Below are positions 1-6,144 of a stretch of DNA of 7,207 nucleotides, one piece after another. The translations under genes were made by a program, and so were the position numbers. A model generated the notes under the pieces. That model was not told the origin of the DNA, ran no database searches, and saw only the letters and a list, made by a program, of their open reading frames with translations. This DNA comes from an uncultured Oscillospiraceae bacterium (GTDB lineage: Bacteria > Bacillota > Clostridia > Oscillospirales > Oscillospiraceae), in contig CAKTXO010000072.1 of assembly GCA_934630985.1 (NCBI GenBank), positions 1 through 7,207 on the forward strand, given 5' to 3'. Every line of letters starts with the position of its first letter. The first letter of the stretch is position 1.

Positions 1-1
1 T

Positions 2-502
2 CATTTCGGCCTGGTGTTCCAGAATTTCAACCTGTTCCCCCAGTACACCGTGCTGGAAAACGTGATGCTGGCTCCCAAGCTTCTGAAGAAGGGTGACCCG
101 GGTGCCTTGAAGGAAAAGGCATTGAAGCTTCTTGACCAGGTGGGTCTGCTGCAAAAGCAGGGCAGCTATCCCTACCAGCTCTCCGGCGGTCAGCAGCAGC
201 GGGTGGCCATTGCCCGGGCGCTGGCACTGAGCCCTCAGGTGCTATGCTTTGACGAGCCCACCTCCGCTCTGGATCCGGAGCTCACCGGCGAGGTTCTGCG
301 GGTCATCCGTGGGCTCAAATCCAAGGACAACACCATGATTGTGGTGACCCACGAAATGGATTTCGCCCGCAGCGTTGCCGACGTGGTCATCTACATGGCC
401 GACGGGGTGATTGAGGAAATGGGTACCCCCGAGGAGGTTTTCGACCATCCCAAGAGCGAGAAAACCCGCAGCTTCATCCGCGGTACCCAGCAGAGCTTCT
501 GA
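2..502 (+). CDS. Polar amino-acid ABC transporter ATP-binding protein (partial, 5' end outside window)
   Basis: This is the cytoplasmic ATPase subunit of a GlnQ/HisP-type amino-acid importer; it hydrolyses ATP to drive uptake through a membrane permease fed by a solute-binding protein. The reading frame is open from base 2, so the Walker A loop and roughly the first 75 residues lie upstream. Visible in order (numbering from base 2) are the Q-loop (VFQNFNLFP, residues 5-13), the ABC signature LSGGQQQR (60-67), Walker B with catalytic Glu (VLCFDEP, 80-86; D84, E85), the D-loop SALD and the H-loop histidine (VVTHE, H117). The VFQNFNLFP Q-loop and the tail with EEVFDHPKSEKTRSF are typical of the polar-amino-acid subfamily, but the substrate cannot be told. 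The gene ends in TGA and is followed within 20 bases by a strong terminator, so it is the last gene of its operon; the permease and binding protein are presumably upstream. Confidence 0.95.
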   Translation, partial: HFGLVFQNFNLFPQYTVLENVMLAPKLLKKGDPGALKEKALKLLDQVGLLQKQGSYPYQLSGGQQQRVAIARALALSPQVLCFDEPTSALDPELTGEVLRVIRGLKSKDNTMIVVTHEMDFARSVADVVIYMADGVIEEMGTPEEVFDHPKSEKTRSFIRGTQQSF

Positions 503-519
503 TGCGCGTATATCGTATT

Positions 520-555
520 ATGCCCCCGGGATCAATGATCCCGGGGGCATTTTTT
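520..555 (+). terminator. Intrinsic terminator of the ABC transporter operon
   Basis: A perfect GC-rich inverted repeat (521-533 with 537-549, three-base loop AAT) is followed by a run of six T (550-555). It starts 18 bases after the ATPase stop codon, as expected for a rho-independent terminator reading plus. Its T-run is also the start of the first copy of a direct repeat. Confidence 0.93.
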
Positions 556-589
556 GAGTCTGGAAGAACCACAATTCGGCTCACGCTGG
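548..589. repeat. Direct repeat, copy 1
   Basis: This 42-base segment begins CATTTTTTGAGTCTGG and ends CTCACGCTGG. It recurs at 851-893 in the same orientation with one extra G and one substitution (G578 versus A882). The copies lie 303 bases apart and bracket the palindromic element at 625-851. Copy 1 continues into CGTGGCAATCC, the same arm sequence found inside that element, so both belong to one repeat family. Confidence 0.85.
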
Positions 590-624
590 CGTGGCAATCC
601 GTCTCCAAATGATACTATAGCCCC

Positions 625-851
625 GGGGCTGTCTCAAAAAGACAAAGTGCCCAAATAGAAGAACTGTCATTGCGAACCAGTCCGCAGACTGGTGTGGCAA
701 TCCCCCCGATTTTCGAACAATTACGTCCGAAAATCGGGGGTTTTACTCCTATCCGGGAGATTGCCACACCAGTGACATCGGTCACTGGTTCGCAATGACA
801 TTGTATATTTGGGCTATGTTGACCCATAGGGGCACTTAACGAGACAACCCC
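625..851. mobile_element. MITE-like nested palindromic element, non-coding
   Basis: The 227-base element is bounded by terminal inverted repeats (GGGGCTGTCTC at 625-635; GAGACAACCCC at 841-851; one mismatch). Inside are nested inverted pairs: 645-652/830-837, 650-657/806-813, 665-681/784-800 (17 bp perfect), 688-701/760-773 (14 bp perfect) and 703-715/728-740 (13 bp perfect, 12-base loop). Each side can also fold alone (for example 769-776 with 781-788), so a cruciform or long hairpin RNA is possible. There is no credible coding frame, so it must move, if at all, by a transposase supplied elsewhere. GGGGCTGTCTCAAAA-like ends resemble those of IS1182-type elements as I recall them; this is a guess. 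No clear target-site duplication is seen. It fills most of the otherwise gene-free stretch 503-1011. Confidence 0.75.
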
Positions 852-893
852 ATTTTTTGGAGTCTGGAAGAACCACAATTCAGCTCACGCTGG
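851..893. repeat. Direct repeat, copy 2
   Basis: This is the second copy of the 548-589 repeat. It begins exactly where the palindromic element's right terminal repeat ends (C851 is shared). It runs on into CTGGTTCGCAATGACAT (890-906), which is also the right half of the 17-bp inverted pair inside the element (785-801), so it is joined to a further fragment of the same repeat family. Confidence 0.85.
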
Positions 894-953
894 TTCGCAA
901 TGACATACGTTCCCTGACAATTTCCAGGCATTTGAAGGAGCATCCCTAAACGC

Positions 954-986
954 ATCCAGACCCCCGGGGAACCCGGGGGTCTGGAT
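954..986 (-). terminator. Terminator-like hairpin downstream of the Ig-domain gene
   Basis: A perfect 15-bp inverted repeat (954-968 with 972-986, loop GAA) lies 25 bases beyond the stop codon of the minus-strand gene. The stem is very GC-rich, but the minus-strand T-run after it is poor (GCGTTTAGGG), so termination efficiency is uncertain. It lies between convergent transcription units and could act in either direction. Confidence 0.6.
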
Positions 987-1011
987 TGTTATACGCTCTC
1001 TTTTCCTGTCA

Positions 1012-4000
1012 TCAATCGTTCTTGATATCCAGGGTGATGCTTGCCTTCTTGCCGGAGCCGTCGGTGGCAGTGGCGGTGATCTTCACCTTCCGCTTGCCTC
1101 TCTTCAGGGTCACCTTACCGGTCTGATCCACAGAGGCATAGCTGGAGCTGCTGCTGGTCCACTTCACGTTCTGGGAAGCCTCGCTGGACTCCACGATAGC
1201 CTTCAGATAAATGCTATTATTTTTGCTGAGATGGACAGTCACAACCTCGCCATCCTTGTGGCCCTCAATGGTGACTTTCTCGGCCAGAGGCTTAATAACC
1301 AGCTCAAAGGTATCCTCAGCCCCGAAGCCATCCGCGGCAATCGCCTTGACGATAACCTTAGCACCGGATGTTGCGGTTCTCTTCGCAACGACCATACCGC
1401 TTCTGGGGTTAATGGTAGCATACTTTGCGGAGTCTTCATCAGCAAACGACCAAACAACGTTCTTGTTGGTAGGCTTTACGGAGACACCATCATTTTCCGC
1501 CGTAACCTCAGCCATCAGGTAAATGGATCTGCCCTGAACCAGCTCCTGTCCGGCAATCTTGGTCTTGATCACAACCTCTGTCACCGCGTTGACCAGGTTC
1601 AGCGTAATCTTTGCGGTTGCGGACAGCTTGTTGGCCTTATCCGTATACTTAGCGGTCAGAGTTGCCTTTCCGATGCCCTTGAACACAGGTACCCCGTTCT
1701 CGATGGCAATGACCTTCTTGTTGCTGGTGCTCCAAGTAACAAGAGAATCATCCAGATCAACGTCCGGTGTGACTACGCCGTCAACAATCACCGTCTTGTA
1801 CAGCTCAAGATTCAGATAATCTTCGTTCTGCTTAGCTCCATCTTCGTACTGCTTATTCCAGGGAACCGTTACCGTTCCGGTCTTCGGATCCTCGCCTTCC
1901 AGCGTATAGGACAGCGTCAGCTGGCATACACTCTTGGGAAGAATCGTAATGTCAATATAATCGGTCAGACCGTTTTCAGCAGATCTTGCGAATACGCGAA
2001 CGACCTTCATTTCGGTAACAGTCTTGGGCTTCAGGGTGCTGCCGGACATGGTAGCAAACTCGGAAGACTCCTTTGCGTTGCCTTCCTCATCCAGATCCTC
2101 AAAATCCACCACACTCCAGGTGAACTTCTGGTTCGCTGCCTTGACATCCGCATCCATATTATTCCAGGCAATTGCCTTCAGACCCAGGGAACTGCCGCTG
2201 CGCACATAAAGGCTGCTGGGCTGGGAGATCTTCACGGCGTTGACCAGAGCCTGCACCTTCACATTCACCTTGATGGTCTGCATCCGGCCGCCGTCCGCGT
2301 CATCACACCAGCTGACATAGATACTGGCGGAACCGCTCTTGCCGGTGGTCAGGTTGCCGTTTTCGTCAACACTGGCCACTTTGCTGTTAGAGCTGCGGAA
2401 GGTGCATTCCTCCGCGGGAACATCGAAATAGTCCCCTGCTTCCCGGTCATAATACTTACCGTAGAACTGGTAGTCGGTGACTGCATCCATCAGCACGCTG
2501 CTGCCGGTCTTCAGATTCTGGGCTTCGCTAAATTTCCCGCCATCGACAAATACCGCGAAGGTTCTTGCCAGTCTGGGGGTAATGGTCACATCCACCTCAT
2601 CGTAGGCTTCCTTGTTCTCGACGGATCTCGCTCTTGCGGTCACGGTGGTGTTTTCTTCCACAATACCGGCGGCAATCCGACCGGCAGCACTGATAGAAGC
2701 GGCGGAGGTCTTCACCAGATTGCCGTTCTCATCCCACTCGCCGATGGTCCAGGTGACCTTCTGGTTCTGAGCCAGCATGCAGCTGTCGGGGTCATTCTCG
2801 TCATAAACCGTCCAGGTCTCAGCCTTCAGGTTCATGGAGCTGCCGGAGGCCAGCCGCAGGGCGTCAGGATCCTCACCGGCCTTCAACACAGGGGTAATGG
2901 TCAGCTCTTCCACAGGAGCGGTGATCTTCAGATTCACATAGGCCTTCTTGCCGGAACCGTCCTTTGCGGCGGCGGTAATGCGCACATTACCGGCTGCCTT
3001 CAGCTTCAGAGCAGGAGTCATGGTGTCGGTAATGGTGGAGGCCTCCTTGGTCTCGCCGTTGTCATCCGTGACCTGGAAGCAGGCCAGCTTGGGGTTGCTG
3101 ATGGTCCAGGTCACGTTCTGCATGGCAGCTTCGGGCAGAATTTCCGCTTTCAGATCCACAGTGCTCCGGGACAATTCCACCTTACCGTTTTCCACATCCA
3201 CCGCGCTGGCAGTGATCTTCTCAGCGCAGGGATACAGAATGATTTCTTTCTCGTCAGGCGCCACGCCAGAGTCAGCGGCCACCCAGGCCAGCACCTTGAT
3301 GGCAGTCCGCTCCTCCACGGTCTTGGTCACCAGCTTACCGGTGTTCCGACCGATGGTGGCATGCTGAGAATCCGGGTACTTGCCGGTCTCGGGATCCGCA
3401 ACGGCATCCCCGTCGACCACCTGCCAGATCACATCCCGATTGCTCAGGTTCTCGTTCGGCTCCAGCTTGGCACCCAGTGCCCGCTTCTGGCCGCCAAACA
3501 GGAAGTAAGCACCGTCCTCGTCCTTATCCGGCAGGTTCGTAATTTCAATTTTATTTGCGTACTTTGCGAAGTGGATCGTCACCGTAGCCTTGACGGTGCT
3601 GTCCTTGTCCGCAGCAGTCGCGGTCACCATAATCACGCCGGACTTGTCCCGGTGAGACATCGCAAGGGTGATGTCTCCCTCAGTGCGGTTGATGTACAGG
3701 CTCTCGTCACCGCTGACACCCCACTTCACCTTCTGGCGGGAGTCCTTGGGACCAAGTTCCGCATCAATGACAACGTCGGCTTCTCTGGCAATATTGACAT
3801 AATAATCGCCGCCGGTAACGTTCTCACCGTTAATCTTCAGAGCCACTCTGGATACCCGGGGAACCAGAATCAGCTCCAGGGTTGCAACAGGCGCCTTCTG
3901 TTCATCACCCCGAACATACGCCTGGACGGTAACAGTCTCGCGCTTCAGAACGGCCTGGGGATAAGGCTTCAGCTCACCGCCGGGAGACAGATAGGCGTAG

Positions 4001-4530
4001 CCCGCGTCGTCCGGATCGGCAAACTCCCACAGGAAAGTCTTGTTGGGGTCGTCGGTGTCCCTGGCAGTCAGGTCAAGCTTCTCACCGGCCAGAACCTCAC
4101 GCTCCTCTTCGAGAGCATCCGCGGCGGGAACGGTCACGATGGAGCCAGACACGGCATACGCGCTCAGATCATCATCCATCAGATCCATGGCTTCCTCGGT
4201 AGAGTCGATCTCTTCCATGGGAGCCTCGGTAGCATCCGTGGTTTCGGGCACCACGGCAGCTTCCGTGGTCTCGGGCACTGCGGGTGCCTCAGTAGTATCC
4301 GGAATCTCGGGCGCGGAGGTTTCCACTACCGATGCTTCCGTGGTCGCAGGCACTGTGGGTGCCTCAGTGGTCTCAGGAACAGAGGGAGCCTGGGTGGCCT
4401 CCGGAATCACCGGAGCCTCCGTCTCAACAGTGGCTTCAGGCACGGTTACATCCTCTGCCAGTGCCTGGAAGGGCACCATGGACAGAAGCATCACCATTGC
4501 CAGAAGCAGGGAAAGAATACGCTTGCTCAT
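1012..4530 (-). CDS. Secreted multi-domain bacterial Ig-like (Big_2-type) surface protein, 1172 aa
   Basis: A large exported protein of repeated beta-sandwich domains, probably a cell-surface or extracellular stalk or adhesin-like protein; its ligand is unknown. The N-terminus is a signal peptide (basic SKR, hydrophobic core, likely cut after FQALA, residue 25). Residues 26 to about 127 form a Pro/Thr/Glu-rich and then acidic linker with a 9-residue repeat. From about 128 to the end there are ten units of 94-128 residues, each with the Big_2 pattern of a strand, a W-containing strand (W168, 270, 369, 475, 594, F711, W805, 933, 1027, 1124) and a closing strand ending like VTVTI. Units 4 and 10 share the ending DGSGKKA. 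There is no LPXTG motif, C-terminal membrane helix, SLH or recognisable catalytic domain, so the anchoring mode is unclear. The ATG at 4530 is chosen because it follows an ideal AAGGAGG and starts the signal peptide; the frame stays open to 4674, but the promoter lies inside that extension. The gene is monocistronic, with its own promoter and a hairpin after it. Confidence 0.92.
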   Translation of the reverse strand: MSKRILSLLLAMVMLLSMVPFQALAEDVTVPEATVETEAPVIPEATQAPSVPETTEAPTVPATTEASVVETSAPEIPDTTEAPAVPETTEAAVVPETTDATEAPMEEIDSTEEAMDLMDDDLSAYAVSGSIVTVPAADALEEEREVLAGEKLDLTARDTDDPNKTFLWEFADPDDAGYAYLSPGGELKPYPQAVLKRETVTVQAYVRGDEQKAPVATLELILVPRVSRVALKINGENVTGGDYYVNIAREADVVIDAELGPKDSRQKVKWGVSGDESLYINRTEGDITLAMSHRDKSGVIMVTATAADKDSTVKATVTIHFAKYANKIEITNLPDKDEDGAYFLFGGQKRALGAKLEPNENLSNRDVIWQVVDGDAVADPETGKYPDSQHATIGRNTGKLVTKTVEERTAIKVLAWVAADSGVAPDEKEIILYPCAEKITASAVDVENGKVELSRSTVDLKAEILPEAAMQNVTWTISNPKLACFQVTDDNGETKEASTITDTMTPALKLKAAGNVRITAAAKDGSGKKAYVNLKITAPVEELTITPVLKAGEDPDALRLASGSSMNLKAETWTVYDENDPDSCMLAQNQKVTWTIGEWDENGNLVKTSAASISAAGRIAAGIVEENTTVTARARSVENKEAYDEVDVTITPRLARTFAVFVDGGKFSEAQNLKTGSSVLMDAVTDYQFYGKYYDREAGDYFDVPAEECTFRSSNSKVASVDENGNLTTGKSGSASIYVSWCDDADGGRMQTIKVNVKVQALVNAVKISQPSSLYVRSGSSLGLKAIAWNNMDADVKAANQKFTWSVVDFEDLDEEGNAKESSEFATMSGSTLKPKTVTEMKVVRVFARSAENGLTDYIDITILPKSVCQLTLSYTLEGEDPKTGTVTVPWNKQYEDGAKQNEDYLNLELYKTVIVDGVVTPDVDLDDSLVTWSTSNKKVIAIENGVPVFKGIGKATLTAKYTDKANKLSATAKITLNLVNAVTEVVIKTKIAGQELVQGRSIYLMAEVTAENDGVSVKPTNKNVVWSFADEDSAKYATINPRSGMVVAKRTATSGAKVIVKAIAADGFGAEDTFELVIKPLAEKVTIEGHKDGEVVTVHLSKNNSIYLKAIVESSEASQNVKWTSSSSSYASVDQTGKVTLKRGKRKVKITATATDGSGKKASITLDIKND
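4225..4416 (-). repeat. 27-bp coding repeat: 9-residue Pro/Thr/Glu stalk repeat
   Basis: Residues 39-102 of the Ig-domain protein are built of degenerate nine-residue units such as APVIPEATQ, APSVPETTE, APTVPATTE, APEIPDTTE and APAVPETTE, with one 7-residue and one 12-residue variant. The DNA shows matching 27-base periodicity (GGTGCCTCAGT-like and GTGGTCTC-like words recur). This is a typical extended wall-spanning or spacer stalk, and a site where copy number could vary by slippage or recombination. Confidence 0.85.
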
Positions 4531-4538
4531 AGATTTTG

Positions 4539-4545
4539 CCTCCTT
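4539..4545 (-). promoter_or_regulatory. Ribosome binding site that fixes the Ig-domain protein start
   Basis: AAGGAGG on the minus strand lies 8 bases before the ATG at 4530. It selects this start over the in-frame ATG at 4674, which would put 48 residues ahead of the signal peptide. Confidence 0.9.
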
Positions 4546-4555
4546 ATTCTTCTTG

Positions 4556-4577
4556 CGACAATAGTTGTCGTAACTAT
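4556..4577 (-). promoter_or_regulatory. Operator-like overlapping dyads at the transcription start of the Ig-domain gene
   Basis: Two inverted repeats overlap here: CGACAA-TAG-TTGTCG (4556-4570) and ATAGTT-GTCGT-AACTAT (4561-4577). They begin within a few bases of the predicted +1 (about 4579) and end 11 bases before the ribosome binding site. This is a classic position for a repressor operator; alternatively it forms a small leader hairpin. The cognate regulator is unknown. Confidence 0.5.
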
Positions 4578-4585
4578 TTGTACTG

Positions 4586-4614
4586 ATTGTAACATATCTG
4601 TAATCAGATTGCAA
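4586..4614 (-). promoter_or_regulatory. Promoter of the Ig-domain gene (sigma-A type, extended -10)
   Basis: On the minus strand TTGCAA (4614-4609) is separated by exactly 17 bases from TACAAT (4591-4586), and TG at the extended -10 position precedes it (TGTTACAAT). An A/T-rich tract upstream of the -35 (about 4615-4640) could be an UP element. The predicted leader is about 49 bases. Confidence 0.82.
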
Positions 4615-4676
4615 CCATAATTTACAAAAAATTCCATCTTTTTTTCCGGAACTTTCCACCTGTAAGGCGGACACAT

Positions 4677-4714
4677 AAAAAAAGAAACCCCCGCACCGCC
4701 TTTTGCGGTGTGGG
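4677..4714 (-). terminator. Intrinsic terminator of apbE
   Basis: A hairpin with arms 4705-4714 and 4690-4699 (one mismatch, loop AAAAG) is followed on the minus strand by TTTCTTTTTTT (4687-4677). It starts about 20 bases after the apbE stop and separates apbE transcription from the Ig-domain gene promoter. Confidence 0.9.
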
Positions 4715-4734
4715 AATTTCCTCTGTTATGTTCT

Positions 4735-5748
4735 TTATTCTGCCAGAAAGTCCCTAAAACCGGGAGTTTCGCTTGTCTTTCCCTGGGTATCCAGCCACAT
4801 GGCCTCCGCTCCGGCCTTCCGCGCCAGTGCCTTTCCCTCTTCCAGGGGCAGCACGAACAAGGCGGTGGACAGGGCGTCCGCCAGACCGGAATCGGCGCAG
4901 ACCACCGTCACGCTCCGGAAACGCGCCGCCGGATACAGGGTTTTCGGGTCGATAATATGGTGGTAGCGCACCCCGTCCAGCTCGAAATACCGCTGGTAGT
5001 CCCCGCTGGTGACAATGGCCTTGTCCTGGTCGTACAGGGTACGCAGGTAGCCCTCTCCCCCCTCCGGATCGGCGATGCCCACCACCCAGGGGGTGTCCGC
5101 CTCCTTGGGGCCGGTGGCGCAGACGTTGCCGCCTACGCTGATGAGAAAGCCCGTTGGTGCCTGCGCCGCGGCTTTTCCCGCCGCCCAGCCCTTTGCAACC
5201 GCTCCCACGTCCAGGCTCTGCTCCGAATCGGTCAGGTACACCGTAGAGGCCTCCTCATCGATCTGAACGGTGTCCCAGCCGCAGTGCTCGGAAGCCGCCC
5301 GAAGAGCACCCTTCTCCGGCAGGAACGCTCCTTCCGGGTCGTCCAGAGCCTTCGTCCGAGCCTGGTGCCAAAGCCTCAGCACGCTGCCCATGGCCACGTT
5401 CACCGCGTGATCCGTCCGCTCGTAGTAGTCCCGGCAATCCAGCAGCAGCCGGATGATCTCGCCGTCCACGGTCACAGGCGCAATTCCCGCATGGTCGTTG
5501 ACGGTTTTCAGGTTGTTCAGGCCTTCGTAGTCATTGTAAATATCGAACAGGCGGTGATAGGAAAGCAGGGTCTCGTGAATTTTCTCCGCCGCCTGCTGAA
5601 AATCCGCCTCGTCCATGCCCACCGCCGCCACGGTGGTCACTGTGTCGAACACATCCAGATATACCGCCTGACGGCTTTCCGCCTGCTTTCCAGCACAGCC
5701 GGACAGGAGCAAAGCCCCTGCCAGCACTATGGCAAACCATCGCTTCAT
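4735..5748 (-). CDS. apbE: FAD:protein FMN transferase lipoprotein ApbE
   Basis: ApbE moves FMN from FAD onto a Thr/Ser of extracytoplasmic flavoproteins (for example Rnf/Nqr subunits or FMN-binding-domain proteins), using Mg2+. The 337-residue protein has a lipoprotein signal peptide with lipobox LLSGC (Cys18), so it is anchored on the outer face of the membrane. Family motifs in order are FDTVTTV (34-40), SLDVGAVAKGWA (178-189), the glycine turn SVGGN (204-208), RYHHIIDP (261-268) with the active-site HxxDP, and ADALSTALFV (290-299) containing the Mg-binding Asp. Length is normal for the family. The start at 5748 gives the lipoprotein signal and follows GAAGG at 7 bases; the frame is open to 5856, but that extension overlaps the upstream gene. 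Its ATG overlaps the upstream stop (ATGA), implying translational coupling. No flavoprotein target or Rnf gene is in the window. Confidence 0.95.
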   Translation of the reverse strand: MKRWFAIVLAGALLLSGCAGKQAESRQAVYLDVFDTVTTVAAVGMDEADFQQAAEKIHETLLSYHRLFDIYNDYEGLNNLKTVNDHAGIAPVTVDGEIIRLLLDCRDYYERTDHAVNVAMGSVLRLWHQARTKALDDPEGAFLPEKGALRAASEHCGWDTVQIDEEASTVYLTDSEQSLDVGAVAKGWAAGKAAAQAPTGFLISVGGNVCATGPKEADTPWVVGIADPEGGEGYLRTLYDQDKAIVTSGDYQRYFELDGVRYHHIIDPKTLYPAARFRSVTVVCADSGLADALSTALFVLPLEEGKALARKAGAEAMWLDTQGKTSETPGFRDFLAE

Positions 5749-6059
5749 CTGTCCGCCTTCTTTCTGCAAAGACGTGGCAGCACAATCTGGTTCAGCACAT
5801 CCGGCTTTTCCTTCCCAAAAACCCACAGGCTTTTGAAGGCGTTTCCCAGCTGCCACAGGTAAGAAATCGGCTCCTTCCGATTTACCTGGTGCAGATAGTA
5901 GGTTTTCTGCCCTGGGATTTCCGCCCGATAGGCGGTTTTTTCCGTCATCACAAAGCTGGGATATTTCTCCATCAGCGGCCGCATCATCCGAATCTGCTCA
6001 AAATGTCCGCCGGAGGAGGCCATGAAGCAGAGCTTCGGCAGTTTATGCGCTTGTTTCAT
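5745..6059 (-). pseudogene. 3'-truncated PssD/Alg14-type polysaccharide glycosyltransferase remnant
   Basis: The 104-residue product matches the N-terminal half of the PssD/Alg14 family, which partners a PssE/Alg13-type subunit to add a sugar during exopolysaccharide or capsule synthesis. Recognisable are CFMASSGGHFEQ (11-22, the family GGH motif), MTEKTAY (38-44), TYYLHQVNRKEP (53-64) and KEKPDV (83-88). Family members normally continue with a VISTG-like strand for another 60 or so residues. Here the sequence after residue 88 (about base 5795) is unrelated and ends 16 residues later. The other two frames do not restore the motif, so this is a deletion or replacement rather than a simple frameshift. 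The start at 6059 is chosen because GGAGGG (6067-6072) lies 7 bases upstream; an in-frame ATG at 6074 overlaps that site. No PssE partner is present. A short stable product cannot be excluded. Confidence 0.75.
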
Positions 6060-6115
6060 GTATTTGCCCTCCATATCCGTTTCCTTCGGATGTCTCCGTT
6101 CTTTGAAATCATGTT

Positions 6116-6144
6116 ATTATACCGCCATTTTGCGCACGCGTCAA
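6116..6144 (-). promoter_or_regulatory. Strong promoter for the glycosyltransferase remnant and apbE
   Basis: On the minus strand TTGACG (6144-6139) and a perfect TATAAT (6121-6116) are separated by 17 bases. The -35 box contains the TGA stop codon of the GH26 gene (6143-6141). The predicted leader is about 50 bases and contains a small dyad (ATCCG 6075-6079 with CGGAT 6087-6091) just before the ribosome binding site. Confidence 0.85.

Noticed and set aside
615..878. A minus-strand open frame of 87 codons inside the palindromic element.
   Set aside because: It consists of the inverted-repeat sequence read through, with no ribosome binding site or recognisable motif.
548..906. Possible CRISPR array, because repeated words recur in the intergenic region.
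   Set aside because: The repeats are two direct copies plus inverted arms with irregular spacing and no constant repeat-spacer pattern.
1231..4620. A plus-strand open frame of more than 1,100 codons opposite the Ig-domain gene.
   Set aside because: It is codon-aligned with the real gene and is open only because that gene avoids TTA, CTA and TCA codons. Its product is His/Gly/Leu/Arg-rich with no recognisable domain, while the minus strand has signal peptide, ribosome binding site, promoter and domain repeats.
4531..4674. N-terminal extension of the Ig-domain protein to an ATG at 4674.
   Set aside because: It would place 48 non-hydrophobic residues before the signal peptide, and it spans the promoter and the ribosome binding site of the downstream start.
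5749..5856. N-terminal extension of ApbE to 5856.
   Set aside because: It overlaps the glycosyltransferase remnant in another frame and would bury the lipoprotein signal peptide.
4708..5862. A plus-strand open frame of 384 codons opposite apbE.
   Set aside because: It is a shadow of a well-supported lipoprotein gene, with composition typical of antisense GC-rich frames.
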